Of a stretch of DNA of 64,000 nucleotides, positions 56,001 to 64,000 are shown one piece after another (within the stretch, counting starts at the first letter, position 1; every line of letters starts with the position of its first letter). Made by a program: the position numbers and the translations under genes. Origin of the DNA: an uncultured Shewanella sp. (GTDB lineage Bacteria > Pseudomonadota > Gammaproteobacteria > Enterobacterales > Shewanellaceae); contig NZ_CANMWS010000012.1 in NCBI RefSeq assembly GCF_947501665.1, positions 93,893 to 157,892 of the forward strand. Reading direction: 5' to 3'. The notes beneath the pieces are model-generated. The model saw nothing but the letters and a program-made list of their open reading frames with translations. It had not been told where the DNA came from and did not search any database.

Positions 56001-57239
56001 ATGTATTTAAAAACAGATACTTCATACAAAGAAAACTCTTTAAAAAAGAAATTATCTTCTCGTCATCGCCCCCAGAATCTATTTGGGCAATGCGTTTTTT
56101 TCTTTCTTTGCTATCTTGTTTCATTCATCACGCAAGCTTCATCTTTTCAAGCCATCAGTGATAACTTTAAGCAACAATTTCACCAGCAGCTCAAAGAGAG
56201 CAAAGTCCCGGGTGGTGCTTTTGTTATCGTTGAAGGCGATCAGATCCTTAAACTCAGTGCGTATGGTAAACGTTATAAAAATAGCTCGTTAAATATCAAT
56301 GCAAATACAGTATTTAGGCTTGCTTCCGTTTCTAAAACCTTTGCGGCTACTTTAACCAGTCAACTGGTACATGAACATAAACTTGATTGGCAACAGCCCA
56401 TTAATCGATATTTACCTGAGTTCAGTCTGGCCAAGCCAGCTCAAAGTCAAAAAATCACCCTTGGGCACATTATTGGGCAAAGCACAGGGCTCATGCCCAA
56501 TAGCTATGACAATATGATCGATGCTAATGTAAAACTTGATAAAATTGTGCCCAAATTTTCTAAACTCACCCCAATATGTTCACCCGGAAAATGCTATGGT
56601 TATCAAAATGTTGCCTTCTCCTTTATTCAACCAGCGATAGAGCAACAGACAGGCCAAAGCTACGAAACCTTACTTGAGCAACGGATCTTTACCCCTTTAA
56701 ATATGCATACAGCCTCCGTTGGATTTGATGCCTTTCATCAACAAAAAAATCGTGCCGAGCCACACATCAAAACCCGTACAGGCTTTAAACAAGTCAGCGT
56801 CAAGCCCAATTACTATCAACTCGCTCCCGCTGCGGGTGTCAATGCAAGTATTTCCGATATGGCAAAATGGTTGATTGCTAACTTAGGCAATAACCCCAGT
56901 GTCATCAGCCCTGAAGTGCTTAACGATATTACGCAATCAGGGATCCGCACGACTAAAGAGCTAAGACGCCGTGAATGGAAGCATTATCTGGATGATGCAC
57001 ACTATGGTAAGGGCTGGCGAGTGTATGACTTTGAAGGTAATCCGCTTATTTACCATGCCGGATGGGTAGCAGGCTATGTAGCAGAGATAGCCTATTCACC
57101 CAAACTTAAACTCGGTATGGTAATATTATTAAATGGTGAATCCCGTGTTATTTCATCTCTAGGAGCACATTTTTGGCATAGCGTCTTTGAACATAAAGCC
57201 GAAATCATATCCAAACTGAGCCAAAGCAAAATGAAATAA
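56001..57239 (+). CDS. Serine hydrolase of the beta-lactamase/penicillin-binding superfamily, exported
   Basis: The 412-residue protein has a long N-terminal extension with a hydrophobic segment (about 28-45), consistent with a signal peptide. The class C-like fold shows S109-V-S-K112 (SxxK) in VFRLASVSKTFAATL and Y-x-N in CYGYQNVAF. The KTG-equivalent region is HAGWVAGYV near the C-terminus. It is probably an esterase or D-aminopeptidase-like enzyme in the periplasm; the beta-lactamase label by itself does not imply resistance. It stops 20 bases from the convergent GntR gene. Confidence 0.85.
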   Translation: MYLKTDTSYKENSLKKKLSSRHRPQNLFGQCVFFFLCYLVSFITQASSFQAISDNFKQQFHQQLKESKVPGGAFVIVEGDQILKLSAYGKRYKNSSLNINANTVFRLASVSKTFAATLTSQLVHEHKLDWQQPINRYLPEFSLAKPAQSQKITLGHIIGQSTGLMPNSYDNMIDANVKLDKIVPKFSKLTPICSPGKCYGYQNVAFSFIQPAIEQQTGQSYETLLEQRIFTPLNMHTASVGFDAFHQQKNRAEPHIKTRTGFKQVSVKPNYYQLAPAAGVNASISDMAKWLIANLGNNPSVISPEVLNDITQSGIRTTKELRRREWKHYLDDAHYGKGWRVYDFEGNPLIYHAGWVAGYVAEIAYSPKLKLGMVILLNGESRVISSLGAHFWHSVFEHKAEIISKLSQSKMK

Positions 57240-57258
57240 CCCCTACTTCATCATCAAC

Positions 57259-57909
57259 TTATGGCTTGTTAAGAGTTCGATAAGCCATATCCGTTAAATA
57301 ATCATTCAAACGATGAGAAGCAACAACGGCTTCTTGTGCATCGGTATGGCTCACCGCTTTTAAAATATCAGCATGATGAGAAGAAGCCTCTATCAAATCT
57401 GAACTCTCATTCTTATATGCAAACCAAAAACGGCGAGACAAACCTTGGAGTGGGGCCATGGCTAGCTGTAAATATTCATTAGCAGCCGCCTGCACTAATA
57501 GTACATGAATTTGCTTAAGCAAGGAGGCAAAAAGTTGATCATCACAGCTTGTCGCCCCTCCTTCCAATTGCTCAGCAAGAACTCGCATTTCCTGTTTCTC
57601 ATTCATTGTGGCTCGAGAGGCGGCATAATTAACACACAAAGCTTCTATATCTCGACGCACTTCTAAAATTTTTAATTGACTTTCCACAGAAATAGGCGGA
57701 ATTTGAATACCGCGACGAGGGTGTACTTCAACCATTCTCTCATAAGATAATCGCTGTAAAGCCTCACGCACAGGGGTACGACCCAGCACCAGTTCTTCAG
57801 CAAGCCATTTTTCACTTACCATACTACCTGGAAGGAGTTCTCGAAAAATAATCATTTTTTCTAAATGATGATAAGCCTCTTCTGTCTTATTAATTGTATT
57901 TATCGTCAT
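57259..57909 (-). CDS. GntR-family regulator, FCD (FadR-like) subfamily
   Basis: The 216-residue regulator has an N-terminal winged helix with LPGSMVSEKWLAEELVLGRTPVREALQRL. The C-terminal all-helical FCD effector domain has EVRRDIEALCVNYAASRATM and two later histidine-bearing helices (HVLL, SSHHADIL) that could hold a metal and carboxylate ligand. It is divergent from the oxidoreductase-enolase-BCCT genes. It most likely represses them via the TTGTA-N3-TACAA sites at 58245-58282. The effector is unknown. Confidence 0.9.
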   Translation of the reverse strand: MTINTINKTEEAYHHLEKMIIFRELLPGSMVSEKWLAEELVLGRTPVREALQRLSYERMVEVHPRRGIQIPPISVESQLKILEVRRDIEALCVNYAASRATMNEKQEMRVLAEQLEGGATSCDDQLFASLLKQIHVLLVQAAANEYLQLAMAPLQGLSRRFWFAYKNESSDLIEASSHHADILKAVSHTDAQEAVVASHRLNDYLTDMAYRTLNKP

Positions 57910-58217
57910 TAAACTGACCCCCTTTAATAAGTTCTCACATTAATTTTATTCGCATTGATCCACAAACATTAAAAATAAAACAAAAACAATTCCAACATGA
58001 TAATTAAAGATTAAATTTATAAACAACCCACCATCTAACGACTCACATTATATTCACTTCATGCCCACTTACATTTATTGTTCACTCATTTAAGAAAATC
58101 ACATAACGGTATAATTTTATGATTAATGTTGGATTGTTCACTCATTTCTTTCTCTCAATCCTCTTCTTTAAATATATTGAGGCAAGTTAAATATTACTCA
58201 GCTGTGCACAAATCCAA

Positions 58218-58246
58218 TTGTACCATAGAAAAATCTGACATATATT
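58218..58246 (+). promoter_or_regulatory. Predicted sigma-70 promoter overlapping the palindrome
   Basis: TTGTAC (58218-58223), a 17-base spacer and TATATT (58241-58246) give a good -35/-10 pair. The -10 box is inside the left arm of the palindrome, so a bound repressor would block it. The transcript would begin near 58253. Confidence 0.6.
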
Positions 58247-58291
58247 GTAATGTACAACTGATATATCAGATGTACATTACAATATATGTCA
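58236..58291. promoter_or_regulatory. 56-bp near-perfect palindrome with two nested GntR-type sites
   Basis: A 21-bp left arm (58236-58256) is mirrored exactly by 58271-58291. The 14-base centre is A-CTGATATATCAG-A, itself palindromic, so only the A/A pair is mismatched across the whole 56 bases. Each arm contains a (T/A)TGTA-N3-TACAA-type half-palindrome: TTGTAATGTACAA at 58245-58257 and ATGTACATTACAA at 58270-58282. This is the form of operators bound by FCD-type GntR regulators. It ends 30 bases before the oxidoreductase ATG. Confidence 0.75.
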
Positions 58292-58321
58292 CTGTAATAA
58301 ACTGCCTTAAGCGAGGTCTAT

Positions 58322-59677
58322 ATGAAAGGTTGGAATCTTGTTCATCGATTTGAACAAATACCAGAACTACCTATTTTGGCTGACGTTGATGTGTTAGTCG
58401 TCGGTGCAGGTGCAGCAGGTGTTGCGGCGGCAGAAGTAGCAGGAAGTATGGGACAAAACACTTGGCTCATTGAAAAATACGGTTTTTGTGGTGGAGCAGC
58501 AGTTGCTGGACTATCAGGTACGATATGTGGCATGTATATGGCTTCAGAAGATACCACCGCCCCACCTAAACAAGTGGTATACGGTTTCACAGAACGCTTT
58601 CGACAAGCTTTAGCTGAAAAACAAGGTGTCACTGACCCCCAACGTTATGGCAAAACATTTACAGTGACGCATGACCCCTTAGTATGGAGAGAAGTCGCGG
58701 ATAACCTTCTTGAACAAGCCAACGTCACCACCTTATTTCACACCTCAGTCACAGGCGTTATTCTTGAAAAAGATGCCTTTAAAGGGGTCATTGTGGAATC
58801 TAATGCTGGGCAAAGTATTATCCTCTGTAAAATAATTGTCGATGCATCAGGCGACGCAGCAGTGATTGCCCGTGCTGGTATGGATTATTACTTTGGCGAT
58901 AATGGATGTATTCAAAACCCCACTATGTTTTTTCGTATTGGTGGTGTCAATATGGAAAAATACTTAGCTTACTATGGTAATGACACTATTTGTCCATCTA
59001 AGGTTACAAAAAACCTGATTATTGCCAATAAAAAAGATGACTATCATCTCCCCAGAAATAAAATTTGGATGTTCCCCACTACCCGTCCTAATGAATTAAT
59101 GGTCAATGCGACTCGGCTCACGGCAAAAGATGGCCACATACTCAATGTGATTGATCCCAAAGATTTTACTGAAGCAGAAATAGCAGGTCGGCGGCAAGTC
59201 AGAGATTACGCCCGCTTTTTAAATCAATACGTTCCTGGATGTGAAAAGGCTTACGTTGTGGATACTGGCGTCGAAGTGGGAATTCGCCAAACCCGCTCAA
59301 TTGTCGGTGTCACTTCGTTGTCCAATGAAGATGTTGTGAACTGTAAAAAACATAAAGACAGTATTTGTCGCTCGCCTTGGCCAATAGAGTTACATTCAGG
59401 TGACAAGCCCAAATTACACTGGCTTTTTGATGATTACTACGATGTGCCCTATCAAACATTAATTCCCATAGTTGGAGAAAATATTATCGTCGCAGGACGC
59501 TGTCTAAGTGCTCAACATGAAGCACTGGCATCGGCTCGAGTAACCGCTCAATGTTTTGAATATGGCCATGCTGCAGGCATCGCTGCCGTCAAAGCTATTA
59601 CAGAGCATAAGCGGATCCGCGATCTCACCGGTGAAGAAATTCGCACCATCATGATAGAAAACGGTAGTGCACTTTAA
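58322..59677 (+). CDS. FAD-dependent oxidoreductase (PF12831 type)
   Basis: The 451-residue flavoprotein has a Rossmann FAD-binding motif DVLVVGAGAAGVAAAEVAG (about 23-41), followed by WLIEKYGFCGGAAVAGLSG. The C-G-G and following residues are typical of the 'FAD-dependent oxidoreductase' family PF12831. A second nucleotide-related motif CKIIVDASGDAAVIARAG is near 180. VAGRCLSAQHEALASARVTAQC near the C-terminus closes the FAD site. It is likely a cytoplasmic dehydrogenase of a hydroxyl or amine substrate. It is first in the operon-like set with the enolase-superfamily gene (9-base gap) and the BCCT gene. Confidence 0.85.
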   Translation: MKGWNLVHRFEQIPELPILADVDVLVVGAGAAGVAAAEVAGSMGQNTWLIEKYGFCGGAAVAGLSGTICGMYMASEDTTAPPKQVVYGFTERFRQALAEKQGVTDPQRYGKTFTVTHDPLVWREVADNLLEQANVTTLFHTSVTGVILEKDAFKGVIVESNAGQSIILCKIIVDASGDAAVIARAGMDYYFGDNGCIQNPTMFFRIGGVNMEKYLAYYGNDTICPSKVTKNLIIANKKDDYHLPRNKIWMFPTTRPNELMVNATRLTAKDGHILNVIDPKDFTEAEIAGRRQVRDYARFLNQYVPGCEKAYVVDTGVEVGIRQTRSIVGVTSLSNEDVVNCKKHKDSICRSPWPIELHSGDKPKLHWLFDDYYDVPYQTLIPIVGENIIVAGRCLSAQHEALASARVTAQCFEYGHAAGIAAVKAITEHKRIRDLTGEEIRTIMIENGSAL

Positions 59678-59686
59678 GGGGAAAAA

Positions 59687-60811
59687 ATGAAAAATACTGT
59701 GATTAAACGTGTTGAACTTTATGCCGTCGCAGACCGGGATGCTCCCCCGATCCCTTGGGCTGACAACCAAGAGCCCTTACTGTACACCAATAATATCATA
59801 CGGATCATTTGTGACGACGGAACTGAAGGCGTCGGGGCGACAATTAGCTATACAGAGAATGATTTTGATCGTTGTATTATCGAGGCCATGCGCACCTTAG
59901 TGCCAGGCTTAATAGGTCAAAACCCACTGATGACAGAGGCCATTTCGACTTGGTTGCAAGCCCGTTGTACATGGGGTGGATTGCCCGCAAAGTCCCCAAT
60001 TGACATCGCGGTATGGGATATCAAAGCCAAAAAAGCAAACTTACCGCTCTATATGTTATTGGGCGGTGCGCGCCATAAAATTAAATCTTATGCCTCTTCT
60101 CCTATGTTTGATACCGTTGAAGAATACTTTCCTTATATCGACGATTGTATTGAACATGGTTTTACTGCCATTAAATTGCATTGTTATTGCGTATATGAAA
60201 AAGATGTCCTTCTAGTCGAAGCCATTAATGCCCGTTATGGGCAATCTGGCATACGTTTCATGTTAGATACCGCCACCTTTTATACCGCCAGAGAAGCCAT
60301 GCTTATGGCAAAACGCATGGAGCAATATCAATGGGAATGGTTAGAAGCTCCTGTTTCTGACTACGACTTTAACACTTACCAACGCTTATCCGATAAAACT
60401 GAAGTCGATATTTCCAGCCATGGTAACTGCTTACTCACACTCCAAGAAATTACCTATGCATTAGGTAAAAACTTATGGGCAGACGTGCGTCAAGATGCCA
60501 CCGTTTGTGGTGGTATCACTCAATTAAACAAATGCTTCGCCATTGCTGAAGGGCATTCTAAAAATGTGGAAATTCAAAGTATGGGCTACACCATCACTCA
60601 GGCAGCTAATTTGCATGTTGCCCTTGCGCACCACAACTGTAAATTCTTTGAACAATTCTACCCTTATGAGAGTTTTGAATTAGCCTCTAAGACCCAGATC
60701 CGAACAGATAAAGAAGGCTATGTTCACGCGCCAAAAGGAAATGGGTTAGGTGTAGAAATGAATTGGGATCAAGTTAAACAGTCTGCTATTGCTAGCTATA
60801 TATTTGAATAA
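59687..60811 (+). CDS. Enolase-superfamily (mandelate racemase/muconate lactonizing) protein
   Basis: The 374-residue protein has a capping N-domain and a TIM-barrel C-domain. Visible active-site positions are K163-x-H165 at the end of the second strand (AIKLHCY), metal ligands D194 (MLDTA) and E220 (WLEAP), and D270 in RQDATVCGG. At the third ligand position the usual Glu is replaced (ISSHGNCLL). The K-x-H and Asn-like pattern recalls glucarate-dehydratase-type members rather than standard muconate enzymes. It may dehydrate or epimerise a carboxylated substrate. It lies nine bases after the oxidoreductase. Confidence 0.82.
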   Translation: MKNTVIKRVELYAVADRDAPPIPWADNQEPLLYTNNIIRIICDDGTEGVGATISYTENDFDRCIIEAMRTLVPGLIGQNPLMTEAISTWLQARCTWGGLPAKSPIDIAVWDIKAKKANLPLYMLLGGARHKIKSYASSPMFDTVEEYFPYIDDCIEHGFTAIKLHCYCVYEKDVLLVEAINARYGQSGIRFMLDTATFYTAREAMLMAKRMEQYQWEWLEAPVSDYDFNTYQRLSDKTEVDISSHGNCLLTLQEITYALGKNLWADVRQDATVCGGITQLNKCFAIAEGHSKNVEIQSMGYTITQAANLHVALAHHNCKFFEQFYPYESFELASKTQIRTDKEGYVHAPKGNGLGVEMNWDQVKQSAIASYIFE

Positions 60812-60818
60812 TAAAACA

Positions 60819-60853
60819 AAGGAATGAACCATTCCTTCAATGGTTCATTCCTT
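60819..60853 (+). promoter_or_regulatory. Perfect 15-bp hairpin between the enolase-like and BCCT genes
   Basis: AAGGAATGAACCATT (60819-60833) and AATGGTTCATTCCTT (60839-60853) are perfect complements around a CCTTC loop. No T-run follows, so it is not a standard terminator. It is 26 bases before the BCCT start. Confidence 0.85.
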
Positions 60854-60879
60854 ACCAATGGGATAGAGTAGGATACGAT

Positions 60880-62532
60880 ATGATAAAAACAACATTAACC
60901 AAAAATCTCGATTATCTCGCCATTGGATTATCACTACTGGTCGTTTTATCCGTTTCAGTATTTTTCTTAACTGATACTCATGCCGCTATTCAAGTCGCCA
61001 ATAACACATTCAAACTCATTGCTTATAACTTCGATACACCTATTTTATGGTATGCATTTGCTTTAGTTATCATTGCCATCTTTTTTATCTTCTCTAAATA
61101 TGGCCATATTCGTATGGGGCAAGAAAAGCCTGAATTTTCCACCTTTGCATACATCACTATGATGGCGCTGGCCGGAGTCGGCTCCGGCACTATTTATTGG
61201 GCCTTTTTAGAATGGTCTTATTATATTAAAACACCGCCTTTCGATATTTTACCTCATTCAGTTAAGGCTAAAGAATGGGCTGTTACTTATAGCTTACATC
61301 ACTGGGGTCTAACAGCTTGGGCTATTTATGCTGTTACCGCCATCCCTGTTATGTATTCTTTTTATATCCTTAAAAACCATTCACTTAAGCTCAGTGACAT
61401 CGTCATGCAAATGATAAAGCACCCTGTCATTGCGAAAATTACAAGGCGCTTCATTGATATTCTCTACCCCATTGCCATTATGTTTAGCTTAATTATCGTT
61501 CTTTCACTGGGAATTCCTATTATCACTGCAGCTATCGCTTTATTGACCGATATTAATGATACGTTGGCATTAAAATTATCAATGATTGCTATTGTTACTG
61601 TCTTACTCACATTAAGCTCTTTTTTAGGCATCAAAAAAGGCATGCAAACTGTTAGTCAAACCGGGACCTATTTTGTCATAGCCCTCGCCCTCTATTTGCT
61701 GTTTTTTGGTCCAACTCAATTCATATTAGAAAATACCAGTTCCTCTTTTGCTCTATGGGGACAAAACTTTCTCAAAATGAGTTTATATACCGATGCGATT
61801 AAACAAGCAAAATTTCCTCAATCTTGGACTGTCTATTTCTGGGCGTATTGGATTATCTTTATTCCACTCATGTGTGTTTTTGTCACAAAAGTCTCAAAAG
61901 GACGCACTCTCAGAGAAGTCATGATCTGTATGATAGGTGGTGGTACTGCAGGTACAGCATCATTATTTGCCATTATAGGCTCTTTTATGATGAAAACAGA
62001 ATTAGATGGCAAGGTCGCCATAAGCCAATTAGTCGAGCAAGGACAAGGTAGTCAAGCAATTGCCAGCGCACTGAGTACCTTGCCGTTATCGTCGCTGATT
62101 TTAGTCATATTTATTATTGCCACTTTCTTATTATTGGTCACCACAATGGATGGCTCAGTGTTTGCCGTGGCCTGTAATACCCAAAAAACCTTAGATAAAC
62201 ACGCCGATCCTGCTATATCTTTAAAAATATTCTGGAGCCTTGTTATCGTGGCTATCCCTACCATCTTTGTCAGTGTCAATGCGCCCGTTTCCTCTATGCA
62301 GTCCGCTATTTTAATTTTTGTGTTACCACTCATCGCTCTAACTAGCTTTATGCTTTATAAAACGATCGGTTACATTCGTGAAGATTACGGACATTTAAGT
62401 ACATATGAGATTCAACAGCGTCATGCATTAACCCCAAACACGTCCAATGAAACCATTCTCAATATACAATATATTCATCCACTACACATTCAAAATACCA
62501 AACATAAAACACAAACAATCATTATTGATTAA
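60880..62532 (+). CDS. BCCT-family transporter, CaiT-like
   Basis: The 550-residue inner-membrane protein has about 12 helices. The segment GSGTIYWAFLEWSYYIKTPPF, followed by EWAVTYSLHHWGLTAWAIYA, matches the betaine/carnitine/choline transporter family. Its E-W-x-Y-Y form is nearest the CaiT carnitine exchanger. The later TTMDGSVFAVACNTQK motif is also family-typical. It likely imports a quaternary ammonium or related compound, perhaps by exchange. The C-terminal tail (about 50 residues) is hydrophilic. It is third in the GntR-controlled set. Confidence 0.9.
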   Translation: MIKTTLTKNLDYLAIGLSLLVVLSVSVFFLTDTHAAIQVANNTFKLIAYNFDTPILWYAFALVIIAIFFIFSKYGHIRMGQEKPEFSTFAYITMMALAGVGSGTIYWAFLEWSYYIKTPPFDILPHSVKAKEWAVTYSLHHWGLTAWAIYAVTAIPVMYSFYILKNHSLKLSDIVMQMIKHPVIAKITRRFIDILYPIAIMFSLIIVLSLGIPIITAAIALLTDINDTLALKLSMIAIVTVLLTLSSFLGIKKGMQTVSQTGTYFVIALALYLLFFGPTQFILENTSSSFALWGQNFLKMSLYTDAIKQAKFPQSWTVYFWAYWIIFIPLMCVFVTKVSKGRTLREVMICMIGGGTAGTASLFAIIGSFMMKTELDGKVAISQLVEQGQGSQAIASALSTLPLSSLILVIFIIATFLLLVTTMDGSVFAVACNTQKTLDKHADPAISLKIFWSLVIVAIPTIFVSVNAPVSSMQSAILIFVLPLIALTSFMLYKTIGYIREDYGHLSTYEIQQRHALTPNTSNETILNIQYIHPLHIQNTKHKTQTIIID

Positions 62533-62554
62533 AGATATGCCTGTCCTAAATTTT
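62531..62554. repeat. 24-base dispersed repeat, copy 1
   Basis: AAAGATATGCCTGTCCTAAA plus TTTT directly overlaps the BCCT stop. A near copy (22 of 24 bases) is at 63638-63661. In this copy TGTCCT (62542-62547) pairs with AGGACA (62561-62566). Confidence 0.6.
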
Positions 62555-62843
62555 AAATTCAGGACATTGAACTTCAAATAAAGGTTTCGTATAGAGATTT
62601 ATTCATTGCTATGGCTATGAATAAACTTGGTACCACCAGCGAGAAATAAGCAACCTTTCTCTACAACCTTTCAAGGTCCCTCTTAGCCCCCATACAGCTG
62701 GATTGCATCATCTTAAAAGGCAACAAACATTTCGGCCCTCTTCCTATTAAAAAGTACGCCTTGAATTAGGCACTTTTACACTATGAAAACAGGCATCTCG
62801 AAATCTCAGGGGTATAATCAACATGACATAAGAAACCCAATGA
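62533..62843. other. Intergenic region after the BCCT gene
   Basis: No gene is visible. The left end has a repeat copy and a weak hairpin (62542-62566) without a T-run. The rest has no feature I can support. Confidence 0.5.
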
Positions 62844-63455
62844 CTATTCAATCTCACCGGTGGTGTTATTATCGCCATGTTTTTGATAGAAATGCATTAA
62901 TACTCCCGACTCCCCCACTTTGGACCTTAACAAATGAAACTGTTGGGCGGGTGATCCTTCTGTAAACAAACGCTTACCCGATCCGACTATCACTGGAAAT
63001 GTCCACAGGCGCAATTCATCAACTAATTGATTTGCCAATAAGGTTTGAATGAGCTGCCAACTACCATGGACTTGTAATAGCAACCCAGACTGTTTTTTAA
63101 GTTGAATAATGTAGTCCACAATATTGCCTGAAATCTTAACGGAGTGCGGCCACTTTAACGGCTCCTCAGTCGAGGTCACCACATATTTCTTTGCATTGTT
63201 CAGTTGTCTTGCAATAGGATTATCATTATTGAGCGATGCAAAATGCGCAGCAAAAAGCGTATAAGTTTGACGTCCCAATAAAAGATCATAAGGCTGCGCC
63301 ATTGCCTCCTGGCTAACTTGTTCCATCACATCATTCCAGTATTGGCCTGCCCAGCCTCCATAAGTAAAACCACCAGACATATCTTCTTCGGGTTGACTCG
63401 GCGCTTGCATCACACCATCAAGGGTTTGAAAAACAAGGACAGCTAATTTTCTCAT
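62844..63455 (-). CDS. Dihydrofolate reductase-like (RibD C-terminal domain) protein
   Basis: The 203-residue protein opens MRKLAVLVFQTLDGVMQAP and has LLLGRQTYTLFAAHF, YVVTSTEEPLKWPHS and GSWQLIQTLLANQLVDELRLW, then FPVIVGSGKRLF. These are typical of the DHFR-like RibD_C family. The substrate is unknown. It is convergent with the BCCT gene and has no evident operon partner. Confidence 0.85.
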   Translation of the reverse strand: MRKLAVLVFQTLDGVMQAPSQPEEDMSGGFTYGGWAGQYWNDVMEQVSQEAMAQPYDLLLGRQTYTLFAAHFASLNNDNPIARQLNNAKKYVVTSTEEPLKWPHSVKISGNIVDYIIQLKKQSGLLLQVHGSWQLIQTLLANQLVDELRLWTFPVIVGSGKRLFTEGSPAQQFHLLRSKVGESGVLMHFYQKHGDNNTTGEIE

Positions 63456-64000
63456 TGTATTTCCTTATACCAAATGAATGCAAAATGGACATGACACCGT
63501 TACGTTACCCGTGCACTTTCATAAAATCAGTATCACACCAAACAACTGACACCTAAAACTCAGCAATCGCTAAACACAATTTTAGTTCAATGAGGAATAC
63601 TCGCCAAACACGAGGATAAATGGACACGCTAGAAATAAAAGATAAGCCTGTCCTAAGTTTTTTTGCTGTGTTAACAAATGGTAAATGTCACCTTTTTCAA
63701 TCAATCCTACAACAGATTGGAAGCACCTCACACAAAATGACAAACACAACCGAAAAAGTAAAAGTGAGCTTTCTCTCAATCAGCCTCCAATTAGAATCAA
63801 CACCCAAAGTGGTGCTTTTGACCACTTATTAGCATGACTATTTCAGCGATTTTTCGATGAGGAAAAGCGTGTTTTTGAGGCTTAGAAGATGAATATCAAC
63901 TGAGTGCCAAAACCGCGTTTCACACTTTCACTATTATGTTCAATAAGTATTGAAATTCTTTTTTTAAAAAAATCACTAAATCTTATAATTTTTCAAAAAA
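63456..64000. other. Non-coding right end of the window
   Basis: Two overlapping short frames exist here (63620-63832 plus, 63582-63779 minus), but neither has a family match or a good ribosome site. The region contains the second copy of the 24-base repeat. It may be mobile-element debris or the edge of a gene beyond the window. Confidence 0.45.
63638..63661. repeat. 24-base dispersed repeat, copy 2
   Basis: AAAGATAAGCCTGTCCTAAG plus TTTT matches 62531-62554 at 22 of 24 positions. It lacks the second hairpin arm found in the first copy. Confidence 0.6.

Larger units (their letters stand above)
57910..58321. promoter_or_regulatory. Divergent control region of the GntR-controlled locus
   Basis: The 412-base region separates the regulator from its presumed targets. 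The right end holds the promoter at 58218-58246 and the 56-bp palindrome at 58236-58291. Its left part is AT-rich without a feature I can name. Confidence 0.6.

Noticed and set aside
56001..57239. Beta-lactamase-family protein as an antibiotic-resistance gene
   Set aside because: It has the general SxxK serine-hydrolase fold shared with esterases and peptidases. Nothing shows true beta-lactamase activity.
58126..58353. 75-codon plus-strand frame across the palindrome
   Set aside because: It reads through the operator and overlaps the oxidoreductase start out of frame; the regulatory explanation is better.
63582..63832. Two opposite short frames at the right end as possible genes
   Set aside because: Neither has a family match, and the sequence around them looks like non-coding or decayed DNA.

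Overview
The window reads as chromosomal DNA of an AT-rich marine gammaproteobacterium, most likely Shewanella or a close relative. The evidence is gene order and content: rcsF-trmO-proS, etfBA beside an H-NS gene, and a flhA-flhF-flhG-fliA-cheY-cheZ-cheA-cheB-parC-parP-cheW cluster of the polar-flagellum type. Species cannot be fixed from the sequence alone.

Bases 1-10.8 kb (minus strand) are the promoter-proximal part of a surface-polysaccharide operon: wza-wzb-wzc (export lipoprotein, tyrosine phosphatase, tyrosine kinase), rmlB-rmlA-rmlC and an SDR enzyme (dTDP-deoxysugar synthesis), a Wzx-type flippase, a CapA-like protein and a TupA-like ATP-grasp protein cut by the window edge. The 1-kb leader upstream of wza carries a perfect 12-base ops element inside a JUMPstart-like region. 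The window also encodes RfaH (28.6-29.1 kb), the factor that reads ops. A decayed IS1595-type transposase lies just beyond the leader.

Bases 12-34 kb are mostly housekeeping: tdk, an NhaC-type antiporter, etfBA, hns, rcsF, trmO, an acyltransferase, proS, a patatin, an SGNH hydrolase, a DUF885 peptidase, a KefB/YbaL-type antiporter, rfaH, a POT peptide transporter, an RssB-like response regulator and an mlaA homologue that lacks the lipobox cysteine.

Bases 33.7-47.5 kb hold the flagellar/chemotaxis operon on the minus strand. CheA has no recognisable P2 domain. Its linker instead carries three copies of a short acidic-amphipathic motif that resembles the CheY-docking peptide of FliM and the tail of CheZ. 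fliOPQR-flhB, which usually precede flhA, are absent from the sequence upstream of flhA; unknown genes occur there instead. These are a 39-residue peptide ORF, a polytopic membrane protein preceded by 15-bp direct repeats spaced 21 bp apart, and a small helix-turn-helix-like protein.

Bases 49-64 kb are accessory: idi, small enzymes, a LysR regulator, ptsP and a serine hydrolase. They include a compact catabolic locus: a GntR/FCD regulator divergent from an FAD oxidoreductase, an enolase-superfamily protein and a CaiT-like BCCT transporter. A 56-bp near-perfect palindrome with two nested TTGTA-N3-TACAA-type sites overlaps a good -35/-10 pair just before the oxidoreductase gene. This locus probably imports and degrades an unidentified, perhaps betaine-like, compound. 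I saw no tRNA, rRNA or CRISPR array.
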